This document shows positions 42,476-50,341 of a DNA stretch of 50,341 bases, in pieces. Under the pieces are notes generated by a model. That model was not told the DNA's origin, made no database searches, and saw only the letters and a list, made by a program, of their open reading frames with translations. The DNA is taken from positions 1 through 50,341 of the forward strand of contig JAFYXL010000006.1 of the NCBI GenBank assembly GCA_017546165.1, given 5' to 3'. The position numbers and the translations under genes were made by a program. How positions within the stretch are numbered: position 1 is the first letter of the stretch; each line of letters opens with the position of its first letter. The DNA comes from Clostridia bacterium (GTDB lineage: Bacteria > Bacillota > Clostridia > Monoglobales > Monoglobaceae).

Positions 42476-45034
42476 ATGAAACTTAAAAGATTTATTTCAG
42501 CTTTGACATTATTTATATTTATCCTCACTCCTGTCGGGGCGTCAGCATCAGTGCTTGGCTCATCAAAAATAAATGGATATACCACTCAAATAGGCGAAGG
42601 AACTTACTTTACCCATAATGTATTTTACAGCGACCAAAGCGGTGTAGGCAAACAGTCTGAGAATTATATAGTATATACTCCAAACAGTACCGTTCTTCCA
42701 ACCATCACAAGTGGCGCTGCCCTTTATGGGACCAGTACCATTTCGAATGAAATAAACCGTCTTGAGTCCTTAGGCAATGACATAATCGGCGGCAGTAATG
42801 CTGATTTCTTTTCACTCCAGACAGGTGTACCTATGAGCAACGCGATCGTTGATGGCAAAATTCTCACAAAAGATGCATCCGGTCAGGATGCAATAGGCAT
42901 TATGCCTGACGGAACTGCATTTATATCCTATTTCTCCCTAAACTCTGTTTTGATTAAGAAAGACGGAACCGAAGCAAATATTTATAACATCAACAAATAC
43001 CGTCAGCCATATGCAATTTATATGATGACAAGTGACTTTGGAACTGAAACCCGAAACACCACTAAAGGTATTGACGTAATTTTAAACCCAATAGACGGCG
43101 AAATGAAAATCGGCACAAAAATGACTGCTGTAGTGGAAAAGATAAATGAACAGACCTCTTCTGCCCCTATCCCAAAGGGCAAGATTGTTATCACAATAGA
43201 TGCAAAAGCTCCCTCTGAATTTCTTGACCCAATTAAATCACTTGAAGTTGGTGAAGAAGTTACTCTTTCATTCAGTGCAAACGGTGACAGCCGCTGGAAC
43301 GATGTTGCGCTTGGCATGGGCAGTGTTGGAGGCAGACTCTTGATAAACGGCGAGGTAAATCCAAACCTTGAGGCAGGTGCTGCACCCCGTACCGCTATAG
43401 GCATAAAAGAGGATGGTGCAATAGTGCTTTACACAATCGATGGCCGCCAATCCGGTCATAGTTATGGTGTTCAACTTAAAACTTTGGCAAAACGTATGCA
43501 GGAATTAGGCTGCAAAGAAGCTCTTAACTTGGACGGTGGCGGTTCTACCCAAATATCTGTGCAGCTGCCGGGAAATGATAATCCAAGTCTTGCAAACAAA
43601 CCATCCGACGGCAAAGAACGCAAGGTTTCAACCTTTTTCTTCTTTAAGAATACTGCCAAAAAAACGGGAACTGCAGAAATGCTACACATTTACCCTAAGA
43701 GCAATTATGTGCTGACAGGTGCAAGTCTTGACCTCGAAGTAAAAGCAAGTGACTCAGGTTTTCACAAAACCACTGTTCCGTCAGACACTAAATTCTTTGT
43801 AGAGGAAGGCAAAAACAGTACCGTCACAAATTCAGGTAAATTTACCGCGCAGGAAAATGGCGTAGTGAAAGTATTTGCCCAATCAGGTAATATACAGACT
43901 TCCATCGACATAACTTGTCTTGAAACACCTACTGACATCATCGTAAAAAACGAATCCAATAACACTCAGGTTAAAACCCTTAACCTTACACCGGGCAGCG
44001 CTGTTAATCTTACCGCTGAAGGTTATGGCGGTTATAACAAACTTGCAGCAGAGGATAAGGACTTTATCTGGCAAGCAGATGCAGGGATTGGTGAAATTTC
44101 ATCTTCAGGCCAGTTTAAGGCATCCGATAAATACGGAGCAACCGGAAACATAACCGTTTCTGCAGGCAATAAGAAAGTAAACATTCCTACCACCCTTGCA
44201 AAGCCTGACAAATCTGACAAGAATGCATATCCTGTTATTGACATCAAAACCGACGGCGACAAATTTATCGCAAGAATTTCTTGCGCATATAATATAAATA
44301 CCGAAAAATCTGGTATCATTGTCAAACTTGACGGAAAAGTCACAGATTTTGAATATAACGAGCAATCAGGCGAAGCTACGGGTAACATTCCTGAAGGTTG
44401 CGGAAAAATAACAGTCTTTGCCACTAATATTTTTGGTTATACTTCTTTTAATACCCTTTCTTCCAAATTCGTTATGGAAAAAGCTCCATTTACGGATACA
44501 ATCGGGCATTGGGCAGAAGATATCCTGGGATATATGTATAACCAAAAAATTATCAATGGTGATGCAACCGACGGCACACTTAAATTCAATCCTCAAAAAC
44601 CGATGACCCGTTCAGAATTTGCTGTTATGATAACAAATTATCTGAGATTAAATCCGGAGGATTATCAGAATGTAGTTCTCCCATACAGCGACCTTGAAGC
44701 AATTCCGTTTTGGGCGCTTAACAGCTTTAAGGCCCTCTATAAAGAAGGAATTGTGAAAGGCAGATATGTTTCTGATACCGAAAGTTGCGCAGACCCCCTC
44801 TCCACCATCACCCGTAGTGAAGCCGCAACAATTGTAGCACGAACACAGCCACAAGGTCTTTTTAAAATAACTTTTGACGCATCGGACAAATCCGACATTC
44901 CGGCTTGGGCAGAGGATGGTATAACTACCCTCATAACACTTGGGGCAATGAAAGGTTACGAAGATGGTAGTCTTAAGCCCCTTAACACTCTCACCAAGGC
45001 TGAAGCTGCAAAAATACTATACTCAGTAATGTAA
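42476..45034 (+). CDS. SLH-anchored phosphodiester glycosidase (NAGPA-domain) surface protein
   Basis: A secreted protein of 852 residues. A signal peptide (KLKRFISALTLFIFILTPVGASAS) leads to an N-acetylglucosamine-1-phosphodiester alpha-N-acetylglucosaminidase (NAGPA/DUF2233) domain at about 90-385, with IGGSNADFFSLQTGVPMS and the family motif LNLDGGGSTQISVQ near 350. Members of this fold hydrolyse sugar-phosphodiester links. Residues 400-660 hold bacterial-Ig-like strands, and three SLH domains at about 672-730, 735-790 and 795-852 (each with a WA-type start and an ITRSEAA-type end) bind pyruvylated wall polymer. The ATG at 42476 follows AGGAG; a TTG two codons earlier is too close to it. 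It probably remodels a teichoic-acid-like or other wall glycan. The actual substrate is unknown. Confidence 0.9.
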   Translation: MKLKRFISALTLFIFILTPVGASASVLGSSKINGYTTQIGEGTYFTHNVFYSDQSGVGKQSENYIVYTPNSTVLPTITSGAALYGTSTISNEINRLESLGNDIIGGSNADFFSLQTGVPMSNAIVDGKILTKDASGQDAIGIMPDGTAFISYFSLNSVLIKKDGTEANIYNINKYRQPYAIYMMTSDFGTETRNTTKGIDVILNPIDGEMKIGTKMTAVVEKINEQTSSAPIPKGKIVITIDAKAPSEFLDPIKSLEVGEEVTLSFSANGDSRWNDVALGMGSVGGRLLINGEVNPNLEAGAAPRTAIGIKEDGAIVLYTIDGRQSGHSYGVQLKTLAKRMQELGCKEALNLDGGGSTQISVQLPGNDNPSLANKPSDGKERKVSTFFFFKNTAKKTGTAEMLHIYPKSNYVLTGASLDLEVKASDSGFHKTTVPSDTKFFVEEGKNSTVTNSGKFTAQENGVVKVFAQSGNIQTSIDITCLETPTDIIVKNESNNTQVKTLNLTPGSAVNLTAEGYGGYNKLAAEDKDFIWQADAGIGEISSSGQFKASDKYGATGNITVSAGNKKVNIPTTLAKPDKSDKNAYPVIDIKTDGDKFIARISCAYNINTEKSGIIVKLDGKVTDFEYNEQSGEATGNIPEGCGKITVFATNIFGYTSFNTLSSKFVMEKAPFTDTIGHWAEDILGYMYNQKIINGDATDGTLKFNPQKPMTRSEFAVMITNYLRLNPEDYQNVVLPYSDLEAIPFWALNSFKALYKEGIVKGRYVSDTESCADPLSTITRSEAATIVARTQPQGLFKITFDASDKSDIPAWAEDGITTLITLGAMKGYEDGSLKPLNTLTKAEAAKILYSVM

Positions 45035-45079
45035 ATTGTTTAAAAGATATAACATTTAAGGAACAGGAGGAAACGCAAA

Positions 45080-46438
45080 ATGATTGATGAGATTTTGGCT
45101 TTAATACAGAATAAGGAATTTTTTAAGTTGCGAAGTACTCTGTCCGAAATGAATGCTCCGGATATCGCACTTATTTTTGATGAACTTCCGGAAGACTCCA
45201 CCATCAAGCTTTTTAGGCTTTTGCCAAAAGAACTTGCAGCCGACACCTTTGTCGAGATGGAGCCTGACACACAGGAACATCTGATAAGTACTTTCAGCGA
45301 TAAGGAACTCCGTGAAGTGCTTGACGAAATGTACGTGGATGATACTGTTGATATCATCGAGGAGATGCCGGCAAATGTAGTTAAACGTATTTTGAGACAA
45401 TCTGACCCTGAAACCCGTGGCCATATAAACAAAATACTTAACTATCCGAAAGACAGTGCCGGCAGCATTATGACAATTGAGTATGTCAACCTAAAGGCAG
45501 ATATGACTGTCAGTCAGGCTTTTGACCGTATCCGTGCCACTGGTGTTGACAAGGAAACAATTTACACCTGCTATGTAACAGACTCAAACCGTCATTTGAT
45601 TGGTATAACAACCGTGAAAGAGCTTCTTCTTTGTGACCCAAAAGTCACCATTGGCGATATGATGGAAACCAATGTCATTTTTGTTGATACCTTTGAAGAT
45701 AAGGAAAACGTTGCAAACCTTTTTGACAAGTACGACTTTTTGGCAATGCCTGTAGTCGATAAGGAAACAAGGCTCGTAGGTATTATTACATTCGACGACG
45801 TAATCGACGTCATCCAGGAAGAACACACTGAAGATATTGAAAAAATGGCGGCTATTTTGCCATCTGAAAAGCCCTACCTGAAAACCGATATATGGGAACT
45901 ATTTAAAAACAGAATTCCCTGGCTGCTACTTCTTATGCTGTCCTCTACATTTACCGGCGGTATAATCAGCAGCTTTGAGAACACCCTGTCCGCCTGTGTG
46001 ATTCTTACTGCATTTATCCCTATGCTGATGGGCACAGGCGGTAACTCAGGCGGTCAAAGTTCTGTTACCATCATTCGCGCGCTCTCTTTAAATGATGTGG
46101 AAATGAAAGACATTTTCAAGATTTTAAGAAAAGAGGCCGGCGTTGCGCTTCTTTGCGGAACTACTCTTGCTGTTGTAAATTTCGCAAAGATGATGATTAT
46201 TGATCAAGGTGCAATTCTTGCCTCAGGTCAGGACCCTATAATGGTGGCACTTGTAGTGTCTTTAACACTTGTTGTTACTGTTGTTTGTGCAAAACTTGCA
46301 GGTTGCGCTCTGCCCATCTTGGTTAAACGTATTGGTTTTGACCCTGCAGTTATGGCAAGCCCGTTTGTCACAACAATTGTTGATGCAATATCTTTGCTTA
46401 TTTATTTTGAAATCGCAATGTCTATTTTGCACTTTTAG
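45080..46438 (+). CDS. mgtE: Magnesium transporter MgtE
   Basis: Mg2+ channel of the inner membrane that closes when cytoplasmic Mg2+ is high. The 452-residue protein has the N-domain of superhelical repeats (residues 1-130, LPKELAADTFVEMEPDTQEHLI), two CBS domains (about 135-250, MTIEYVNLKADMTVSQAF and MAMPVVDKETRLVGIITFDDVID), a plug helix and five membrane helices with the pore segment MLMGTGGNSGGQSSVT. All family parts are present. AGGAGG precedes the ATG. It follows the SLH gene by 45 bp, with no M-box (ykoK-type) riboswitch and no promoter in the gap, so it may be read from the promoter of that gene. Confidence 0.96.
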   Translation: MIDEILALIQNKEFFKLRSTLSEMNAPDIALIFDELPEDSTIKLFRLLPKELAADTFVEMEPDTQEHLISTFSDKELREVLDEMYVDDTVDIIEEMPANVVKRILRQSDPETRGHINKILNYPKDSAGSIMTIEYVNLKADMTVSQAFDRIRATGVDKETIYTCYVTDSNRHLIGITTVKELLLCDPKVTIGDMMETNVIFVDTFEDKENVANLFDKYDFLAMPVVDKETRLVGIITFDDVIDVIQEEHTEDIEKMAAILPSEKPYLKTDIWELFKNRIPWLLLLMLSSTFTGGIISSFENTLSACVILTAFIPMLMGTGGNSGGQSSVTIIRALSLNDVEMKDIFKILRKEAGVALLCGTTLAVVNFAKMMIIDQGAILASGQDPIMVALVVSLTLVVTVVCAKLAGCALPILVKRIGFDPAVMASPFVTTIVDAISLLIYFEIAMSILHF

Positions 46439-46446
46439 TTTTATAC

Positions 46447-46496
46447 AAATAACAAAAGAAGGACGAATTTAAAAATTCGTCCTTCTTTTGTTATTT
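46447..46496. terminator. Strong bidirectional terminator between mgtE and the MATE genes
   Basis: Arms 46448-46469 and 46474-46495 are exact reverse complements over 22 bp, with a 4-base loop, A-rich on the left and T-rich on the right. It ends transcripts from both sides: mgtE stops 9 bases before it and the stop of the MATE gene touches its right edge. Confidence 0.95.
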
Positions 46497-47848
46497 TAAA
46501 ATTCTCTTCTGAATATCTTTCTTTTAACAATCAGATAAGCAATAATCATAGCTATAGACGAGCATCCCCAGGAAATTGAATAAGATGTATAGACCATCTC
46601 AAGCGTGGGATTAAAAGGATATGCCACAAACATCCAAAGAAGCCTCAATCCACATATGCAAACTGAATTTATTACTGTTGGCACCGTTGCCCTGCCCATC
46701 CCTTTAAGCACTCCGTTAAGAACCTGACTTGGCACATACAAAGTATAACTGCAAGCCACAAATGCAAGCTTTATCATTCCCATTCTGACAACCGCTTCCC
46801 GTGAGGTATCGTCCGCAAAAAGGCCAAGCATTATCGGCCCTGCTTCTCTCATCACAAACAAGAAAAGTAATGAACTTGCGATTCCTATAATCATTGCAAC
46901 CTTGGTGACAGATGTAATTCTATCTGGTTTTTTTGCACCCATATTCTGCCCCACAAAGCTGACAGCACCTTGTTCAACGGCTGAAAGAACCAAAAATCCG
47001 AAGTTCTCTACATTCGTAGCGGCTACGCTTCCTGCCATAGCCAGCTTGCCAAATGAATTTATTGCCGATTGTATTATTACATTTGACGTACTGAACATAA
47101 CTCCGTTAAGTCCGGACGGTATGCCCGTTGCAGCGATTTTGCCAAGTTCACGTCTATAAATACGCAGTTTTGAAAACTGAAGTTTGAACTCTGTATCAGT
47201 ATGAGTCAAAATTCGCACCACAACAATGGCAGAAATCAACTGCGAAGCAACTGTTCCGATTGCTACACCCAAAACCCCAAGTTTCAGTACAAGAACACAA
47301 AATAGATTTAATGCCACATTTACAAGGCCTGCACCCAACAAGATGTAGAGGGGTCTCTTTGTATCACCTGCAGCACGCAAAACTGCAGAACCAAAGTTAT
47401 AAACCATAGATGCAGGTGAACCCATAAAAAACACTTGCATATAAAGTGTTGCAAGATCAATTACGTCATCAGGTGTTTCCATAATTTTCAAAAAGGGCCT
47501 GGAACAAAAAAGACCAACCATTGCCAAAAACACACCTGAAATAACAGCAAGGGTAATTGATGTATGTATAGCCCGGTTAAGCCCTTCCCAGTTATTAGCT
47601 CCGTAATATCGTGCACAGACCACATTTGTACCAATTGCAAGACCCAAAAACAGATGTAATATGAGATTGGTCAGTGACGAAGTAGAGCCAACTGCCGCAA
47701 GTGCCGCATCGCCAACAAACGTCCCAACCACCATAGTATCCGCCGTGTTGTAAAGTTGTTGCAGCCACCCTGAAAGTATTATAGGAACTATAAAAGTAAA
47801 ATATTTTTTAAAAACCGACCCCTCAGCAAGGTTTGTTCCAAACTTCAT
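46496..47848 (-). CDS. MATE-family efflux transporter, copy 2 of a tandem pair
   Basis: The 450-residue protein has 12 membrane helices and the MATE-family layout: SILSGWLQQLYNTADTMVVG-type first helix, two homologous halves, and PSGLNGVMFSTSNV in the middle. Such proteins export cationic compounds or drugs with Na+ or H+ coupling, or other substrates such as lipids or sugars in the DinF and NorM groups; the substrate cannot be told. GGAGG precedes the ATG. It is closely related to the upstream MATE gene 22 bp away, so the pair most likely arose by tandem duplication. It ends at the bidirectional terminator. Confidence 0.93.
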   Translation of the reverse strand: MKFGTNLAEGSVFKKYFTFIVPIILSGWLQQLYNTADTMVVGTFVGDAALAAVGSTSSLTNLILHLFLGLAIGTNVVCARYYGANNWEGLNRAIHTSITLAVISGVFLAMVGLFCSRPFLKIMETPDDVIDLATLYMQVFFMGSPASMVYNFGSAVLRAAGDTKRPLYILLGAGLVNVALNLFCVLVLKLGVLGVAIGTVASQLISAIVVVRILTHTDTEFKLQFSKLRIYRRELGKIAATGIPSGLNGVMFSTSNVIIQSAINSFGKLAMAGSVAATNVENFGFLVLSAVEQGAVSFVGQNMGAKKPDRITSVTKVAMIIGIASSLLFLFVMREAGPIMLGLFADDTSREAVVRMGMIKLAFVACSYTLYVPSQVLNGVLKGMGRATVPTVINSVCICGLRLLWMFVAYPFNPTLEMVYTSYSISWGCSSIAMIIAYLIVKRKIFRREF

Positions 47849-47870
47849 TTATTTTCCTCCATAGAATGCT

Positions 47871-49217
47871 CTAGTTCTTTGGACCAACAAATTCTTTTCT
47901 CTTTACAATATAGTATGCTATCCCCATAGCAATCCCCGACGCAGTCCAGGAAAGTGGAAATGAATAATAAACCATTTCCAGCGTTGGATTAAGCGGCCAC
48001 ACTGTGGTAACCCACAAAACGCGAAGAACGCATATGCCTATAATATTAATAACCGTAGGAAGAATAGCCTTTCCCATTCCCCTAAGAGCCCCACCGTATA
48101 TCACACTTGGAACATACAATGCATAGACGCTAAGGGCATTATAAAACTGAACCAACCCGATTTCTACCACCTTTGCATCCTTAGTAAAGACCCCTATAAC
48201 CCACTCTGCCTTCCACACCAAGGCGGTTGTGAAAATAATCATCGTAACTGCAGAAAATAAAAGTGCTACATTTACTGTTTTTTTAACTCTGTCATACTTT
48301 TGTGCGCCCATATTCTGGCCTACAAAGCTGATAACCCCTTGCTCGCCGGCTGTAATCAAAAGATGACAAAATCCCATAAAAGTCCAGCCTACGCTGTGGG
48401 CAGCCACAGTGAGTTTGCCAAAGCTATTGACTGCGCTTTGGGTTAGCGCATTGGAAAGACTAAACAAAATACCATTCAAACCGGAGGGCAATCCTATTGC
48501 AAGAATCATAATCAATTCTTTTTTGAAAGTACGTAATTTTGAAAATCTAAACCTTGGCTCTGCAGCTTTCTGCATAAAAATTGCTATTACCGCAATAGCA
48601 GAAAGAACTTGAGAAGCAATTGTACCAATAGCAACACCTACCACATCCAATCCAAATCCAATAACACATATAAGGTTGAGTATAACATTTACAATGCCGG
48701 CAACCGTCAGTATATAAAGCGGCCGCTTGGTATCCCCCAAGGCCCGCAGTACTGCTGAGCCGAAGTTATAAATCAAAGTGGCAGGCACACCCAGGAAATA
48801 AAGTTTCATATAAAGTGCAGCAGGTTTTATGATATCAGACGGGGTCCCCATAAGGCTAAGAAAGTATTCTGAACCAAACCAACCCACAAATGTCAGCGGT
48901 ATGCCCAGCACTATTCCCAAAACGACAGAAGTGTAGAGGGCGCGTTCAATCCCTTCTTTATTTTCGGATCCAAAAAAACGGGCACAAACAACATTTGTAC
49001 CAACAGAAAGTCCAATAAAAAGAGTAACTATCAAATTTGTCAAAACGGTGGTTGCACCAACTGCCGCAAGGGCTGTATCCCCTGCAAATCGACCTACCAC
49101 TATGGTATCTGCCGTATTATAAAGTTGCTGTAAAAACCCTGACAAAATCACAGGGACAACAAACAGACAAAACTTTTTAAAAATAGAGCCTTCCGTAAGG
49201 TTTGTACCTAGTTTCAA
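47871..49217 (-). CDS. MATE-family efflux transporter, copy 1 of a tandem pair
   Basis: The 448-residue protein has 12 membrane helices and shares its opening with the next gene: GTNLTEGSIFKKF against GTNLAEGSVFKKY, followed by QQLYNTADTIVVG in both, and similar blocks throughout. It differs more in the region of helices 6-8, which suggests changed substrate choice. The start is a TTG at 49217, with AGGA ahead at 11 bases; no better start is in frame. A consensus promoter lies 34 bp upstream. The pair may work as separate pumps or as a heterodimer; MATE proteins normally act as monomers. Confidence 0.92.
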   Translation of the reverse strand: MKLGTNLTEGSIFKKFCLFVVPVILSGFLQQLYNTADTIVVGRFAGDTALAAVGATTVLTNLIVTLFIGLSVGTNVVCARFFGSENKEGIERALYTSVVLGIVLGIPLTFVGWFGSEYFLSLMGTPSDIIKPAALYMKLYFLGVPATLIYNFGSAVLRALGDTKRPLYILTVAGIVNVILNLICVIGFGLDVVGVAIGTIASQVLSAIAVIAIFMQKAAEPRFRFSKLRTFKKELIMILAIGLPSGLNGILFSLSNALTQSAVNSFGKLTVAAHSVGWTFMGFCHLLITAGEQGVISFVGQNMGAQKYDRVKKTVNVALLFSAVTMIIFTTALVWKAEWVIGVFTKDAKVVEIGLVQFYNALSVYALYVPSVIYGGALRGMGKAILPTVINIIGICVLRVLWVTTVWPLNPTLEMVYYSFPLSWTASGIAMGIAYYIVKRKEFVGPKN

Positions 49218-49250
49218 TCCAAATCACGTCCTAAGAAATTTTTCATAGTT

Positions 49251-49279
49251 ATTTTACCTCTTTTACCTCCTTTTGTCAA
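49251..49279 (-). promoter_or_regulatory. Sigma-A promoter of the MATE pair
   Basis: On the minus strand TTGACA (49274-49279) and TAAAAT (49251-49256) are separated by 17 bp. The leader would be only about 27 bases. It lies back to back with the cotJ promoter, 34 bp away. Confidence 0.85.
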
Positions 49280-49312
49280 CTCACTAACGGGGTTTTAAAA
49301 TTTGTTTTTGTA

Positions 49313-49340
49313 ACAATTTGTCGCTTTTTTTCATAAGCTA
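49313..49340 (+). promoter_or_regulatory. Mother-cell sporulation promoter of cotJABC (sigma-E or sigma-K type)
   Basis: AC (49313-49314) and CATAAGCTA (49332-49340, pattern CATANNNTA) are 17 bp apart. This is the sigma-K pattern. The -10 is also close to sigma-E, which drives cotJ in Bacillus, but the ATA-type -35 of sigma-E is not seen. The start would be near 49346, about 33 bases before cotJA. Confidence 0.55.
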
Positions 49341-49378
49341 TATTGTAGTTCTAATTTTATGAAAGGAATGGTAAAATT

Positions 49379-49564
49379 ATGGCAAATTTCCCTCAATTTA
49401 CTCCTGAAGGCTACGCATATGTTCCCATTCAGATTGCCAATGACAGGAACTTATATTCGCCTGAAAACGGGCTTGTTCGGGGAACAATCTTCCCAACCCT
49501 CGACTTACCCTTGGGCGTTTACGGAAACCAGGATCTCACACGGGAGGTAGAACTCAATGACTGA
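49379..49564 (+). CDS. cotJA: Spore coat-associated protein CotJA
   Basis: The 61-residue protein has the CotJA core: AYVPIQIANDRNLYSPENGL and GTIFPTLDLPLGVY, where AYVP, LYSPE and GTIFP are the family marks. It is part of the inner coat protein set of the spore, assembled in the mother cell with CotJC. AAAGGAATGG precedes the ATG at 49379. The frame overlaps cotJB by 8 bp (ATGACTGA), so translation is coupled. The order cotJA-cotJB-cotJC matches Bacillus and Clostridia. Confidence 0.93.
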   Translation: MANFPQFTPEGYAYVPIQIANDRNLYSPENGLVRGTIFPTLDLPLGVYGNQDLTREVELND

Positions 49565-49802
49565 ACGCGAAAAATTAATGAAACAAATCAGAGAGTATTC
49601 ATTTGCAGCGCTGGAATGGAATCTTTATCTTGACACCCATCCAAACAGCAAGATGGCTCTAGGTTATTTCAGAGATATGAGCCGTAAGGCGACCGAACTC
49701 AAAAAACTATATGCCGAAAAATTTGGACCAATCACAGCATCAGACGTCAACAGCGACACAGAGTGGACCTGGGTAACACAGCCCTGGCCTTGGTCAAATT
49801 AA
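49557..49802 (+). CDS. cotJB: Spore coat protein CotJB
   Basis: The 81-residue protein has the CotJB family features: REKLMKQIREYSFAALEWNLYLDTHP near the start, ALGYFRDM, and a Trp-rich end (EWTWVTQPWPW) near residues 70-80. It is a coat component made with CotJA and CotJC. GGAGG lies nine bases before the ATG. It is followed by cotJC after 14 bp. Confidence 0.93.
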   Translation: MTEREKLMKQIREYSFAALEWNLYLDTHPNSKMALGYFRDMSRKATELKKLYAEKFGPITASDVNSDTEWTWVTQPWPWSN

Positions 49803-49816
49803 GGAGGTATTAGTTT

Positions 49817-50341
49817 ATGTGGAATTATCAAAAAAGATTGCAATACCCAATAAATATTAAAAATCCAAACCCAAAACTCGCCAGCTTTATCGTGAGCCAA
49901 TACGGCGGACCACACGGCGAATCCGGTGCAGCTATGCGTTATCTGTCACAACGCTTTTCAATGCCAAACGGCATAACCAAAGCCACATTGACAGATATTG
50001 GCACTGAAGAACTTGCTCACTTGGAAATGGTGGGTACACTCATCCATCAGTTAACAAAAAACGCAACAACAACCGAAATCGAAAACAGTCCTATGGCGCC
50101 ATACTTCATTGACCACGGCAAGGGCGTATATGCTATTTCGGCAGGCGGAAACCCATTCAAAGCCGAAACATTTTCAGTTACCGGCGACCCCATAGCTGAC
50201 CTTGTTGAAGATTTGGCAGCAGAACAAAAAGCTCGTGCAACCTATGACAATATTTTAAGAGTGTCAAACGACCCCGATGTAAATGACGTAATAAAATTCC
50301 TGCGCGAACGTGAAGTTGTTCACTTCCAACGTTTTGGCGAA
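49817..50341 (+). CDS. cotJC: Spore coat protein CotJC (manganese catalase family), cut by window edge
   Basis: The 175 residues seen are the N-terminal main part of a ferritin-like di-manganese protein. The visible metal-ligand region includes GPHGESGAAMRYLSQRF, TEELAHLEMVGTLIHQL and a second helix set with EDLAAEQKARATYDNILR and REREVVHFQRFGE at the edge. The E-x-x-H pattern (EELAHLE, EVVHFQ) is typical of manganese catalases. AAGGAGG precedes the ATG. In spores it forms part of the coat and may remove peroxide. The last residues, about 15-20, lie beyond the window. Confidence 0.94.
   Translation, partial: MWNYQKRLQYPINIKNPNPKLASFIVSQYGGPHGESGAAMRYLSQRFSMPNGITKATLTDIGTEELAHLEMVGTLIHQLTKNATTTEIENSPMAPYFIDHGKGVYAISAGGNPFKAETFSVTGDPIADLVEDLAAEQKARATYDNILRVSNDPDVNDVIKFLREREVVHFQRFGE

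Noticed and set aside
45035..45079. M-box magnesium riboswitch before mgtE
   Set aside because: Only 45 bp are available, too short for the fold, and no part of its conserved core is seen.
49218..49246. Ten-codon leader ORF before the first MATE gene (ATG at 49246)
   Set aside because: It begins only five bases after the -10 box, at or before the likely transcript start, so it has no ribosome site.

Overview
The window looks like chromosomal core DNA of an AT-rich, endospore-forming member of the Bacillota, most likely class Clostridia. The spore genes spoIIR and cotJABC, SLH and copper-amine-oxidase-like stalk domains, a DUF2232-gdpP-rplI-dnaB block, consensus sigma-A promoters and many GTG/TTG starts all point that way. 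I see no mobile element, phage, CRISPR array or rRNA. There is one tRNA gene. Genus cannot be given from sequence reading alone.

Layout. (1) 1-8965, minus strand: one long operon from a TTGAAA-17-TATAAT promoter, running DUF2232 protein, gdpP (c-di-AMP hydrolase), rplI, dnaB, tilS, hpt, gltX and a cut-off aminotransferase. (2) 9001-10690: a single amidohydrolase gene with its own terminator. (3) 10791-14045: an accessory locus from a perfect TTGACA-17-TATAAT promoter, coding a large secreted beta-helix-like protein, a 56-residue peptide, a hairpin, a secreted stalk-domain protein and a small membrane protein. (4) 14065-17811: the glycolytic set pgk, tpiA, gpmI, with a 12-bp inverted repeat over the pgk promoter. 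(5) 17872-33081: a co-directional run from ddl through murI, DUF1934, argS, a small secreted protein, an S41 protease, an Mrp-type Fe-S carrier, a methyltransferase, ecfA1-ecfA2-ecfT, truA, a DUF5711-like protein, cvpA-like, rho and a polysaccharide deacetylase.

(6) 33085-33772, plus strand: spoIIR behind a sigma-F-like promoter, ending tail to tail with tsaD. (7) 33769-41750, minus strand: secA, prfB (with a +1 frameshift), prfA, a Sua5-arginine phosphatase fusion, rimI and tsaD. (8) 41850-46438, plus strand: a DUF2508 protein, tRNA-Arg(ACG), an SLH-anchored phosphodiester glycosidase and mgtE, closed by a strong bidirectional terminator. (9) 46496-49279, minus strand: two tandem MATE transporters. 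(10) 49313-50341, plus strand: cotJA, cotJB and the start of cotJC behind a mother-cell-type sporulation promoter.

The genes combine translation (two tRNA synthetases, tRNA modification by TilS, TsaD, Sua5 and TruA, both release factors, L9), replication (DnaB), protein export (SecA), cell wall supply (MurI, Ddl, deacetylase), central glycolysis and spore formation. The most notable items are the prfB recoding site that uses UAA, the Sua5-YwlE-type fusion, and the accessory secreted-protein and peptide locus at 10.8-14.0 kb.
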